Shown here: positions 47,101 to 51,572 of the stretch, piece after piece
Layout of the letters: every line of letters begins with the position of its first letter
How positions within the stretch are numbered: the stretch's first letter is position 1
Assembly: GCA_019916065.1 (NCBI GenBank)
Contig: CM034243.1
Location: 24,702,147 to 24,766,146 of the forward strand
Origin: Vitellaria paradoxa
Taxonomy: Eukaryota; Streptophyta; Magnoliopsida; Ericales; Sapotaceae
Direction of reading: 5' to 3'
DNA length: 64,000 nt
The notes under the pieces: generated by a model
Told to the model about the DNA's origin: nothing
The model's input: the letters and a program-made list of their open reading frames with translations, nothing else
Database searches by the model: none
Made by a program: the position numbers and the translations under genes

Positions 47101-49614
47101 TTTCATCTTGATACGAAAACATATCTTTCTCTAGTTTCTGGTATTTTCTTTTTCTTTGGCTTTTTTTTCCCTTTTCCCTTTTTTGTATATATGTATGTAT
47201 TTTGAATCAAGTTGTAAAAGGCTTTAATGGAATGGCAGCCGTAACACTGCCCAGAAACAGTGGGATGAGACACTTGTATTGGTATTGGGTGGAATAGCAC
47301 GCCTTCTACGATCTTTTTTCCCTTTTCTAAGAAGTTTAACCAATTTTTGGTCAGGTAAGTCTGCAATTTTTACCTTTTATTTGCCTGATATTTAAACATT
47401 TTATGACTACAAAAAAATATATTTACTTTCTTTGGTTTTCATCAATAGATTTCACGGCTGATATTTAAATGTTATATCTCTGCAGGATGGGAATCAATGC
47501 TTCTTTTTGTTAAAAATAGCATTTTACATTGTAGTAAAGAGGTTGCTCTTGCAGCAATAAATTGCTTACAATCCACGGTTGTTCTCATTCTCCTAAGGTA
47601 AAATTTTCTGATTTCAGTTACAACTTAAATCATCGAAGTAAAATCCGATGTGACTTATGAAGAAAATTAAAAAAAAATATATGCTGTATACATGTGTTAT
47701 TTTTGTTGTGCGTAAAATAGTAATATAAATAATAAAGTTGCTCTTATCTCTAGCTGCTCAAGCTTCTAAGTGAAAAGGTGACTAATAATCTCACTTTCTT
47801 GGAATGTCCTTTATGATAACCCTGACTGTCTGACTTCCAATTAGCAGTGGTAGTAGATTATTTTCTGAACCTGTTTATCTTCTAACTGAATTGATCGTGT
47901 GAATCAGGGAAACTTACCAATGGATTACCTTCAATCAGTTCTTGATGTTTATGAGCTAGCTCTCCAGAAATCACCAAACTACAGTGGTAATGCAGCTAGC
48001 AAGGTGAAACAAGAGATTTTACATGGTCTTGGTAATACACTATGGTGACTTGGATAATCATTACATTTTTGTTGTTTGTCTCTGGTCGTATAGTTGAGCA
48101 CATATTAAACTTAAGGCATCCATCTTAACTGTGGTTCTTGAGGCAGACAGTGTTATTTTTTCTCTAGCGTGAATGTTATTTTTTCTGGAGCACGATTGGT
48201 ATCAAGTGATTCTACTTTTTTCCAGCAAGAGAACCATATTTTGAGCAAGAAGTATAATTTTATTCCTTTGTTCAACTTTTCTGACAGGAGAATTATATGT
48301 GCAAGCACAAGGGATGTTTGATATTGGCATGTATACACGGTTACTGTCTGTCGTGCATATTGCAATCAAACAAGCCCAGACAACAAATAATAACTTTGAA
48401 GCAGAATTTGTAAGCCAGTGTTTTCATTCCTTATTGGTTGATTTCCTTAAACCCCAAAATTGTAATTTTGAAACCTCGACTGCTGCCCGCAAGTTTATGT
48501 TTCTTTCTTTTCTTATTTCCTGGAATGTTATGCAATGATACTAAACGATACAAGAAGACTGGGGAACTGAAACCATCTCTGTGCTTTCTTTGTCTTGGTA
48601 GTTGGTAGAAAAAATCCTGTAATACGTTCCTTAGGTTATGAGGGGTCCCATCTTGCTTTTTTTGGGTAAGTTCTTGAAGGGGGGCCAAGATTTTGTTCGA
48701 GTTCCTTGGGTTTAGTGACCAAAAACATGCAAAAAGGGTTTCAAAAGAGTTAGCTGTATATCCTCCATACATTGAACATAGGAAGTGCTTTCTCCTCCAT
48801 ACATCGAACGCAGGAAGTGCTTTCTGCTTCTTACATTGAACAACTGATGTGCTTTCTTATAGTGGATCTATCCAGAAACCTAATACAGGTTATGCTTTTG
48901 ATTTAGTTCCAGTATCATGAATAATTTTTTGTAGGTTTTGAATTCCCCCCCCCCCCCCCCGAGAGAGTGAACATAAATTGAATTTGATGATTTTTTTTTA
49001 TTTTATTTTTCTTGAGAGAGAGTGGACCTTTGTTGAATTATTTAGTCATTCCACTTAATTTCTCCTAATGACATTCCAGCTTCTTTTATCCAGGGAAATG
49101 TTCCACCTCTGCAGCGTGCTGTGCTTGAAATATTACCACTATTACACCCAGCAGAGCATCTTTCTTCGATGTGGTCCTACTTTCTGGGGGAACTGCTACA
49201 ATACCTTCCAATAAGTGATTCTTCTGTACAGAGTGAGGAGGACAAGACCAAGCAAACCAGCACTGGACACCATGTTCATGGTATAGAATTGGCATCTAAG
49301 ATCTAACCTAATTTTTTTTTTTTTTTTTTTTATAATATTCTGTTTGAACCAAGCAAAAATATGATAACGAGTCTTATTTCCACAGATGGTAATAAAATGA
49401 TACATCCTGAGATGTCCAATGGGACTGGTTTCATATCCCCAAGCAAAGAAGAAAGCTCATCCGTTAGCTCGAGATCAAGCATTTCTACAATGGTGGGCAT
49501 CTCAAGTTATTTGCTTGCTGAGAAGATTGTTCCTGTTCTGGTAGATCTTTTCCTACAGGCTCCAACTGTTGAAAAGTATAATATTTTTCCTGAAATTGTT
49601 CAAGGTCTTGGAAG
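7874..49614 (+). CDS. MON2: MON2 homologue, internal 31 exons (gene runs off both sides), two frameshifts
   Basis: MON2 is a large HEAT/ARM-repeat protein of the trans-Golgi and endosomes, related to the BIG/GBF Arf-GEFs but without a Sec7 domain. In yeast and animals it works with Dopey in recycling. The exons are 7874-7930, 8052-8153, 12706-12786, 12922-12974, 13547-13616, 16134-16197, 21536-21684, 21862-21989, 22065-22122, 22366-22463, 23400-23484, 23638-23703, 23801-23860, 28982-29068, 29153-29339, 39004-39047, 39131-39262, 39354-39485, 39576-39628, 39722-39770, 41856-41914, 42864-43002, 43102-43280, 46778-46906, 46996-47081, 47239-47354, 47486-47597, 47908-48031, 48298-48419, 49094-49280 and 49386-49614. 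All introns are GT-AG and the phases join. Exons 22 and 27 are the exception: each is one nucleotide short of the frame that the next exon continues. About 1,080 of an expected ~1,600 residues are present. The N-terminal DCB region and the C-terminus are outside the window. Confidence 0.95.
8575..8925 (-). mobile_element. LINE-1 3'-end fragment, minus strand
   Basis: The + strand starts with a T-rich stretch and TGATAAGCAACGTTAAAATTT. This is the reverse complement of the typical plant L1 tail (AAATTTTA...TTATCA). The remaining ~300 bp reads on the minus strand as a short open frame without recognisable domains. The insertion is bounded on the right by the RTE target-site copy at 8956. Intron sequence 8154-8574 shows nothing else. 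Confidence 0.5.
8971..9902 (+). mobile_element. RTE-clade LINE, 5'-truncated, with 15-bp TSD
   Basis: The first frame (8971-9418) holds RT motifs: [13 protein letters not shown] (block 4), [10 protein letters not shown] (catalytic FADD, block 5), then the thumb KTEYMECKF. After a stop at 9418-9420 a frame from about 9436 to 9870 continues with [19 protein letters not shown] and [10 protein letters not shown], the usual RTE C-terminus. The 3' end is the RTE-type simple tail (GGTTT repeats, 9886-9902). A perfect TSD, GTTAATATTTTGGGT, flanks it at 8956-8970 and 9903-9917. Endonuclease and the first RT blocks are missing. Confidence 0.95.
10133..10860 (-). mobile_element. LINE-1 3' end, minus strand
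   Basis: The poly(A) appears as a T-run at 10133-10149. The minus strand then reads the L1 3'UTR and the zf-RVT end of ORF2 (10669-10400: [20 protein letters not shown]). It is closely related to 2820-4050 and is cut at its 5' side near 10860. No TSD was identified. It lies in the intron before exon 3. Confidence 0.85.
11050..11500 (-). mobile_element. LINE-1 3'-end fragment of a second subfamily, minus strand
   Basis: It begins with a T-run and AATGAATAAGTATTTTATTC, then AAGAAAATGCCGATCA. The same tail type (TGAATAAAAGAAATTTTATT, AAGAAAATGCCAAGCA) recurs at 43455-43730, so the two are sister 3' ends. No zf-RVT motif is intact. Confidence 0.55.
11541..12377 (-). mobile_element. hAT-like MITE, full length, inverted (copy B)
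   Basis: An 837-bp noncoding element. On the minus strand it runs from CAAGGTTGTTAAAATC to a matching inverted end, and the subterminal 100 bp on both sides is filled with AATCGTAAGATTTTA-type motifs. Near-identical 8-bp flanks (GTTTGATT at 11533-11540, GGTTGATT at 12378-12385) fit an hAT TSD. The interior is AT-rich and aligns in reverse with copy C (19280-20126). Intron rest 12378-12705 shows nothing more. Confidence 0.85.
12706..13616 (+). CDS. MON2: MON2 exons 3-5 (HUS-like region)
   Basis: Exons 12706-12786 (81 nt, [20 protein letters not shown] onward), 12922-12974 (53 nt, [17 protein letters not shown]) and 13547-13616 (70 nt, [19 protein letters not shown]). The methionine of NFDM is split between exons 4 (AT) and 5 (G). 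The LFQNFDM stretch sits where Arf-GEF relatives carry the HUS box (an N-Y/F-D motif), consistent with the MON2/Sec7_N family. Part of intron 4 near 13381-13412 has a G-run followed by an A-run. Confidence 0.94.
13738..13993 (-). pseudogene. LINE-1 ORF2 fragment, minus strand (part 1)
   Basis: On the minus strand, 13935 to 13755 reads [20 protein letters not shown] and then [20 protein letters not shown]. This is the conserved post-RT stretch of plant L1 ORF2. It is separated from part 2 (14423-15045) by MITE G1. Stops and frameshifts make it nonfunctional. Confidence 0.75.
14003..14413 (-). mobile_element. MITE G1, inverted, with 9-bp TSD
   Basis: A 411-bp noncoding element inserted in a LINE-1 fragment. 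A perfect 9-bp direct repeat, ATCAGTGTC, flanks it (13994-14002 and 14414-14422), a length typical of Mutator-like elements. On the minus strand it begins CTAAAAAGCACGGATAC. It aligns with G2 (16490-16957) in opposite orientation, sharing for example ACTACTTATTCATTT and GTAGGTATCCGAT. The terminal inverted repeats are imperfect. Confidence 0.8.
14423..15045 (-). pseudogene. LINE-1 ORF2 RT fragment, minus strand (part 2)
   Basis: The minus strand carries broken RT motifs: [15 protein letters not shown] (the region before RT block 3), a ...GKMESYWCISI-like stretch, then remnants of the block-4 region. Multiple stops and shifts are present. It lies in the same orientation as part 1 and was probably continuous with it before MITE G1 inserted, though sequence between the domains is missing. 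Confidence 0.65.
15046..15250 (+). repeat. Dispersed noncoding repeat, copy 1
   Basis: This AT-rich stretch resembles 40750-40985 in the same orientation. Shared landmarks are CAAAATTTCATTT, TATAGAAATGTTTA, TTATCTAAATGTA or TTATCCAAATGTA, and TTTGGTTTGTTTTA. No TIR, TSD or coding capacity was seen. The rest of this intron (15251-16133) shows no recognisable feature except an A-run at about 15787-15799. Confidence 0.5.
16134..16197 (+). CDS. MON2: MON2 exon 6
   Basis: 64 nt, encoding [20 protein letters not shown] and K; it ends in phase 1, with the next glycine codon completed by exon 7. It is flanked by inverted MITE copies (14003-14413 and 16490-16957). Skipping it would shift the frame. 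Confidence 0.94.
16490..16957 (+). mobile_element. MITE G2
   Basis: A 468-bp element, the inverted relative of G1. It starts CTAAGAAGCACGGATACGG and ends GTCCGTACATCTTAG; the ends are imperfect inverted repeats of each other. The interior is AT-rich without coding capacity. A convincing TSD was not found at this copy. Confidence 0.75.
18431..18665. repeat. Tandem duplication, ~123-bp unit
   Basis: Two adjacent units begin GTAGGTTACAAGTTA and GTAGGTTAAAAGTTA. They share ATGCAAATTAAAGACTAAAT, TGAATGTTATGC and TTTTTGCCTATGTGG; the second starts 123 bp after the first. It is part of the noncoding region described for 17440-20560. Confidence 0.8.
19280..20126 (+). mobile_element. hAT-like MITE, full length (copy C)
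   Basis: An 847-bp element from CAAGGTTGTTAAAATTAAG to ATTTTAACTACATTG, with A/T-rich subterminal blocks of AATCGTAAGATTTTA motifs. The 8-bp flanks GTAATGAT (19272-19279) and GCGATGAT (20127-20134) agree at 6 of 8 positions, as an old hAT TSD would. Its interior aligns in reverse with copy B. A short frame on the minus strand inside it is chance. Confidence 0.82.
20561..21535. other. Intron 6 remainder, no gene recognised
   Basis: AT-rich intron. Near 21041-21078 there is a CCAAA-type simple repeat, the complement of the RTE tail type. At about 21258-21287 a T-run passes directly into a 16-17 bp G-run. No coding similarity was seen. Confidence 0.6.
21536..22463 (+). CDS. MON2: MON2 exons 7-10
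   Basis: Exons 21536-21684 (149 nt: [20 protein letters not shown], then [20 protein letters not shown]), 21862-21989 (128 nt: [14 protein letters not shown], then [17 protein letters not shown]), 22065-22122 (58 nt: [19 protein letters not shown]) and 22366-22463 (98 nt: [19 protein letters not shown]). Lysine (AA|G) and serine (AG|T) codons are split at exon joints. This is the most conserved block of plant MON2 and leaves no doubt about identity. The following intron (22464-23399) shows nothing recognisable. Confidence 0.96.
23400..23860 (+). CDS. MON2: MON2 exons 11-13
   Basis: Exons 23400-23484 (85 nt: [20 protein letters not shown], then VLTPKNVQ), 23638-23703 (66 nt: [20 protein letters not shown]) and 23801-23860 (60 nt: [20 protein letters not shown]). 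Introns here are short (153 and 97 bp). The [16 protein letters not shown] stretch matches the equivalent segment of animal MON2 (TSKNIQCMRTLLNLAH type), so the family call holds beyond plants. Confidence 0.96.
24506..24752. mobile_element. Solo LTR nested in the 5' LTR of copia D
   Basis: A 247-bp insertion starting TGTGAAAGAG and ending TTTTCCAACA (TG...CA). It is flanked by the perfect 5-bp TSD AAATA (24501-24505 and 24753-24757). The 3' LTR of copia D lacks it, giving an internal empty-site control. It contains a repeated CTCCCTATATTAAATAC phrase. No second LTR or internal region is present. Confidence 0.88.
24846..25540 (+). pseudogene. Copia D gag remnant
   Basis: Broken gag frames: [20 protein letters not shown] (the conserved gag N-terminal motif) near 24950, followed by [13 protein letters not shown] further piece lies at about 25326-25530 ([20 protein letters not shown]). 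In-frame stops occur between and after the pieces. Confidence 0.8.
25865..26900 (+). pseudogene. Copia D protease / integrase remnant
   Basis: Fragments in order are: a protease-like IIDSGASDH trace near 25990; the region [17 protein letters not shown] (about 26155); the GAG-pre-integrase [20 protein letters not shown] ending CEICEFAKH (26274-26515); and the integrase start [12 protein letters not shown] with [18 protein letters not shown] (26538-26765). After that the second catalytic Asp region ([12 protein letters not shown]) lies beyond a frameshift. Several frameshifts and stops make it dead. Confidence 0.85.
27600..28446 (+). pseudogene. Copia D RT (internally deleted) and RNase H
   Basis: The RT entry motif ([19 protein letters not shown], about 27648) is followed almost at once, across a small tandem duplication of GGTAATGACTCTAC (about 27713-27797), by the late RT segment ([17 protein letters not shown]). 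The frame 27799-28446 then runs through [20 protein letters not shown] into RNase H ([14 protein letters not shown]). The catalytic YVDD block is gone. The RNase H tail continues out of frame after 28446. Confidence 0.85.
28982..29339 (+). CDS. MON2: MON2 exons 14-15
   Basis: Exon 28982-29068 (87 nt: [20 protein letters not shown], then GILSSLNSQ) starts only 47 bp after the end of copia D. Exon 29153-29339 (187 nt) encodes [20 protein letters not shown] and ends [16 protein letters not shown]; its last base is the first of an arginine codon completed by exon 16, 9.66 kb downstream. Confidence 0.95.
29691..30015. mobile_element. Foldback/MITE-like element with long A/T-rich inverted ends
   Basis: The left end is TGGCATTTGGTTT plus TTTCTATTTTCTATTTTG. 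The right end reads as its inverse: AAAATAGAAAACAAA, then AAACCAAATGCCGCC. The two arms can pair over roughly 40 bp. Possible flanks CTAATGTG/CTAAATGTG are imperfect. The frame across it is chance. Confidence 0.6.
30016..30890. other. Intron 15 segment without recognised features
   Basis: AT-rich sequence with a T-run at about 30370-30385. No gene, element end or tandem array was recognised. Confidence 0.5.
31233..31884 (-). pseudogene. Gypsy F polyprotein remnant (RT start fused to integrase C-terminus)
   Basis: Two open frames (31884-31639 and 31628-31233) carry the RT entry region and, after [14 protein letters not shown], an integrase tail ending [13 protein letters not shown]. The join between RT and the integrase tail marks a large internal deletion. 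One frameshift lies near 31630. Confidence 0.85.
32582..32857 (-). pseudogene. Copia E RNase H fragment
   Basis: The frame reads [20 protein letters not shown], then [20 protein letters not shown] and [14 protein letters not shown], the conserved copia RNase H sequence; it is open for 91 codons. The catalytic Asp of the usual CDNQ motif is Asn here (CNNQ), a likely inactivating change. Confidence 0.88.
33140..33448 (-). mobile_element. TRIM with 76-bp LTRs, nested in copia E
   Basis: Two 76-bp direct repeats (33140-33215 and 33373-33448) begin TGTTAAGTCACCA and end CTATTTCAACA. The inner edge of the right one abuts AGCTCTGATACCA, the complement of a Met-tRNA type primer site, so the element reads on the minus strand. 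A purine run (GTGAGAGAGAG on minus) borders the other LTR. A perfect TSD ATAGG flanks it at 33135-33139 and 33449-33453. Total length is 309 bp, with no coding capacity. It interrupts copia E between RT and RNase H. Confidence 0.93.
33454..34399 (-). pseudogene. Copia E RT fragments
   Basis: The RT entry is at 34399-34160 ([20 protein letters not shown]). The next part, 34131-33880, reads [14 protein letters not shown], then [20 protein letters not shown]. Traces of later RT, including a [17 protein letters not shown] stretch, lie at about 33680-33760. Frames are interrupted by stops and shifts. Confidence 0.8.
35986..36279 (-). pseudogene. Copia E gag N-terminal fragment
   Basis: A 97-codon frame contains a gag-like stretch ([35 protein letters not shown]), resembling the conserved LTGKxxYLxG motif of copia gags. 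Integrase fragments lie to its left at about 34787-35700, heavily broken. The leader 36280-36705 has several GA/CGA-rich stretches. Confidence 0.7.
37156..38050 (+). mobile_element. LINE-1 3' end (third subfamily), 5'-truncated
   Basis: The ORF2 tail is broken by stops: [19 protein letters not shown], then [14 protein letters not shown] (the zf-RVT start), a degenerate zinc region ([15 protein letters not shown]) and [10 protein letters not shown] 3'UTR with AATAAAATTTCATAAATTATC and an A-run at about 38039-38049 ends it. It directly abuts gypsy F on the left. No TSD was resolved. Confidence 0.8.
38070..38512 (+). mobile_element. Au-like SINE head joined to RTE LINE sequence, 17-bp TSD
   Basis: The left part (to about 38235) is an Au-type SINE: ACCTTGGCGCAACGGTAAG (A box), GGTCACGGTTCGAGGC (B box), AAGGCTGCATACAAATGCAC and GCACGGGTGAGCC. 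The middle (AGCCGGTCCCAAGCCC on) looks like RTE 5' region. From about 38341 it matches the last ~170 bp of the RTE at 8971-9902, ending in GGTTT repeats. Perfect TSDs TAGTTAAAGCAGTGGTA lie at 38053-38069 and 38513-38529, so everything between came in as one insertion. Confidence 0.85.
38530..39003. other. AT-rich end of intron 15
   Basis: It contains an ATATATA-rich microsatellite-like stretch (38555-38660), then ordinary intron up to the exon 16 acceptor. No gene is recognised. Confidence 0.6.
39004..39770 (+). CDS. MON2: MON2 exons 16-20
   Basis: Exons 39004-39047 (44 nt: [14 protein letters not shown]), 39131-39262 (132 nt: [20 protein letters not shown], then SRLHGTSCD), 39354-39485 (132 nt: [20 protein letters not shown], then [12 protein letters not shown]), 39576-39628 (53 nt: [17 protein letters not shown]) and 39722-39770 (49 nt: [16 protein letters not shown]). 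This is a HEAT-repeat block shared with the Sec7-family GEFs (the LLHLLE-RHGE pattern). Introns are only 83-93 bp, typical of the compact ancestral gene. Confidence 0.96.
40750..40985 (+). repeat. Dispersed noncoding repeat, copy 2
   Basis: It matches 15046-15250 in the same orientation through several A/T-rich landmarks (CAAAATTTCATTT, ATAGAAATGTTTA, TTTGGTTTGTTTTAC). The stretch before it (39771-40749) is intron with no confident feature; a minus-strand frame at 40591-40361 is discussed among the rejected items. Confidence 0.5.
40998..41329 (-). mobile_element. TRIM with ~125-bp LTRs
   Basis: Direct repeats 40998-41126 (129 bp) and 41207-41329 (123 bp) begin TGTCAAGAAGTCC/TGTCAAGAAACCC and end AACTTCTAACA. 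The right repeat is immediately preceded by CTACTTTGATACCA, the complement of a TGGTATCAAAG primer site, so the element reads on the minus strand. Flanking 5-mers ATATA/ACATA differ at one position. Total 332 bp, noncoding, in the intron between exons 20 and 21. Confidence 0.9.
41856..41914 (+). CDS. MON2: MON2 exon 21
   Basis: 59 nt, encoding [19 protein letters not shown] and two bases of the next valine. The acceptor is GCTAG|AGTCTA. The preceding AG one codon earlier gives no workable frame, and the homologous FQSLR join fixes this choice. Confidence 0.93.
42227..42275 (+). mobile_element. RTE 3'-tail fragment
   Basis: ATAGCCGACCCCACTTGG followed by GGTTT-type repeats equals the last ~45 bp of the RTE copies at 9902 and 38512. 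It is too short to show more. The rest of this intron (41915-42226 and 42276-42863) has a local duplication of AATCAGAGTTGCCAA (about 42090-42120) and nothing else recognised. Confidence 0.65.
42864..43280 (+). CDS. MON2: MON2 exons 22-23, with a one-base frame break
   Basis: Exon 42864-43002 (139 nt) encodes [20 protein letters not shown], then [11 protein letters not shown]. After KGL (42961-42969) the expected reading (SHG, an acidic stretch, then G) is found only if one more base is counted in the CTTCCCATGG region near 42970-42975. Exon 43102-43280 (179 nt) follows in that shifted frame ([19 protein letters not shown] to [18 protein letters not shown]). As written, joining the exons gives a stop about 14 codons into exon 23. 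No alternative GT-AG pair repairs it. Confidence 0.9.
43455..43730 (-). mobile_element. LINE-1 3'-end fragment, minus strand
   Basis: It opens with a T-run and AATGAATAAAAGAAATTTTATT, then GGCATTAAGAAAATGCC, the same tail as 11050-11500. It is about 275 bp long and 5'-truncated, with no intact domain. It contains a small duplication (CTCGTATAAATGGGT) near 43645-43670. Confidence 0.55.
44520..45500. other. Unclassified G-rich block with GAA microsatellite
   Basis: A ~1-kb stretch less AT-rich than the surrounding intron. It has a (GAA)12 run at 44637-44674 and several short frames on both strands (for example 44535-44732, in which the GAA run codes for Glu). No recognised domain was found. 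A C-run (10 bp) lies at about 45400. Style and base composition suggest a retroelement LTR or leader, but no partner repeat was found in the window. Confidence 0.4.
45506..45800 (+). mobile_element. Degenerate TRIM, same family as 33140-33448
   Basis: 45506-45580 (75 bp) reads as the reverse complement of the 76-bp LTR at 33140: shared core GGGCCTATTTCCTAATAGCT and the end GGTGAGTTAACA. It is followed by TAATATGAGAGTGCTGG, a mutated TGGTATCAGAGC primer site. A second, partial LTR starts at 45749 (TAGCTTGATATATATTATTG). The element therefore reads on the + strand. No TSD was found. Confidence 0.75.
46007..46590. repeat. Three tandem ~184-240-bp units
   Basis: Units start at 46007, 46247 and 46431 with TGTAAATGGAAG. 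They share GGACAACATTCTGGAGGAGA, ACTTATGGTGTT, ATGAATACTCAGGAG and TGAATATTCTGT. Units 2 and 3 are most alike (period 184); unit 1 is more diverged and longer. A/G-rich runs lie between units. The array lies in the intron before exon 24, noncoding. Confidence 0.85.
46778..47597 (+). CDS. MON2: MON2 exons 24-27, exon 27 with a one-base frame break
   Basis: Exons 46778-46906 (129 nt: [20 protein letters not shown], then [20 protein letters not shown]), 46996-47081 (86 nt: [20 protein letters not shown], then VHMLIHH), 47239-47354 (116 nt: [20 protein letters not shown], then [12 protein letters not shown]) and 47486-47597 (112 nt: [20 protein letters not shown]). The last exon reads [10 protein letters not shown] and then needs one extra base at GTTGTTCTCATTC (47578-47590) to continue as SHSPK and join exon 28 in frame; uncorrected, it meets a stop in exon 28. 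The KQWDET and LAGVAR/LGGIAR motifs are shared with animal MON2. Confidence 0.93.
47908..48419 (+). CDS. MON2: MON2 exons 28-29
   Basis: Exon 47908-48031 (124 nt) encodes [20 protein letters not shown], then [14 protein letters not shown]. Exon 48298-48419 (122 nt) encodes [20 protein letters not shown], then NNNFEAEF. The glycine codon at the junction is split G|GA. Both are open in the frame expected from homologues, although exon 27 upstream is not. Intron 48420-49093 holds a ~17-bp C-run at about 48944 and nothing else recognised. Confidence 0.94.
49094..49614 (+). CDS. MON2: MON2 exons 30-31 (last in window)
   Basis: Exon 49094-49280 (187 nt) encodes [20 protein letters not shown], then [18 protein letters not shown]. 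Exon 49386-49614 (229 nt) encodes a Ser-rich linker ([19 protein letters not shown]) and then [20 protein letters not shown], ending QGLGR in phase 2. The following exon of plant MON2 (CM-x-TRRD-type start) is not found in the remaining 14.4 kb, so this intron leaves the window. Confidence 0.95.
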
Positions 49615-50197
49615 GTAAAATTTGCTCAATGCCCTCGTGCTAAATTTATCAATGCTGAAAATGTGTTCAGTGCTGTGATACTGCCTGTTTTTCAATGTTG
49701 TTCATCGTTTATCATTTGGTAACAGCCTCTAATGGTAGTTGCTTAACTTTTTCTTTTGCATTTCTCTGTCCATGTATGATAGCTTCTCAGAGAGTAACAA
49801 GGTTATGACTAGAATATGCAATAATCTTCATGCCATGACGCATTGATAAGACCATGATACTGATTAACGCATAAATGTACATTCAAAATTTGTCTACATG
49901 CTGACTCTTTTGTAAATAATCTATTGTGGAAGCTTAAAATCAACTTGCTAAGTTTACTTTAGGGTCCTCACACTTGACAGTATTATTTCTCGTTTTGCTT
50001 GCTTAATTAATGTGCATGATTTAGAATGAAAGAGCAGTTTGTAGGAATGATTCTCATATATTTCTAACACTGGTACAAGGCAGTATTTATAGATTACAGC
50101 AAAAGCAAAGAAGAAAAGAATAAATTAAATGCTAACTTCTAAGGAAACTAGATCTCCTAGAATATTCTCACACTTACAGCCAATATTCCCCCAAAAA

Positions 50198-51450
50198 TCA
50201 GTAAAGTTGACCAAACAGATTTGGAAACTTTCCAACACTCAGGCTAGTTTGACGATACCTTCTATGGCCAGCTTGCTGATTAAGTTTTCCAATTGTTTCT
50301 TTGGGCAGTCCCCTTGTAAGTATGTTTGCTACTTGCTCAGTTGTCAAGATATACGGTAAACAGATTTCCCCAAAAACTTTTAGTTGCAAATCAGATTTTA
50401 TCTGATAAGTAGAGAAAATCTCCTTTAGGCAAGCCAAATGTATGATGTATTTTAAAACATTAGCAGGCATCCTATTAGTGAGATAACATGCAGTTAAAAT
50501 GGCATTACCCCATAAATATTAGGAACATGCATAGAAAGCATGATGGTCCGTGCAGCCTCCAATAGGTGGCAATGTTTTCTCTCAGCAATGCCATTTTATT
50601 GTGGGGGTGTCACAACAACTGAATTGATGCGGAATACCTTTCTTTGAAAGAAACATTCCTAAACATTTGTTAAGGTATTCAATACCATTATCGGTTCTAA
50701 GAATACTAATTGTTATTTGGAACTAATTTTCAACAATATTATAGAGCTCCTTGAATATTTTTTCAACATCAGATTTTTCACTCATCAAATACACCCAAGA
50801 TATTGTGTATGATCGTTAGTAAACGTAACAAACCATTTTTTTCCAGGTGTAGCAGTGATTTTTGACAGACCCCAAATATTACTATGGATTGAATAAAATG
50901 GTTTTGATGCTCGATAAACTTTTGATTGATTAGTGTTTTGATGACTCTTGGATAAATGACAAGTATCACAATAAAGAGAGTTACAACCCAAAGGTTTAAC
51001 TAGGCTAGGAAACAAATGTTTTACTCAGGAAAAACTATGATATTCTTGTCTAAGATTCCAAAGCATTGTTTGTTCACGTACAGATATTGAACTAGTACAC
51101 TACTCAAACCCTGAGCTTGTTTATTGTTGAATAGTGTCTAGTCGAAATAATAGAGTCCATCAATCATCCTAGCGCTGCCAATCATTCTCCCTGAGAGTTG
51201 GTCCTGAAATTCACGATGGGAATCGAAGAACATTGTGACAATTAGAATCTCGTAAGAGTTTACTAACAAACAATAGGTTACAAGCAAATTTAGAAACGTG
51301 AAGGATAGATTTTAATTCTATTTTCTTAGCAGTTTGGATAGAAGTTGTTCTGGCAATGGATGAAAAACTTCCATCTACAATTCTAACCTTTTTATTACTA
51401 GGACAAGGGTAAGAGAGAGTATGAGGATAGATGGTAAACATTTTTTTGGG
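50198..51450 (-). pseudogene. Copia A integrase and RNase H tail remnants
   Basis: Integrase runs in broken frames through AARTIMLSMHVPN and NAILTACYLTNRMPANVLK, then jumps straight to the RNase H end (TTEQVANILTRGLPKETIGK). This removes the whole RT and most of RNase H. Frameshifts and stops throughout; the copy cannot make a polyprotein. Confidence 0.82.
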
Positions 51451-51572
51451 AAAGCATAGGCGATCTTTTCATTCAGAAGAAGTCACGATTGACGTAGAAG
51501 ATGATTTAAGAGGAAATGGATGAATAAGGATAATTGAAAGAGGTAGGGGTTACGTTAAGGTTTTAGTCCTAT

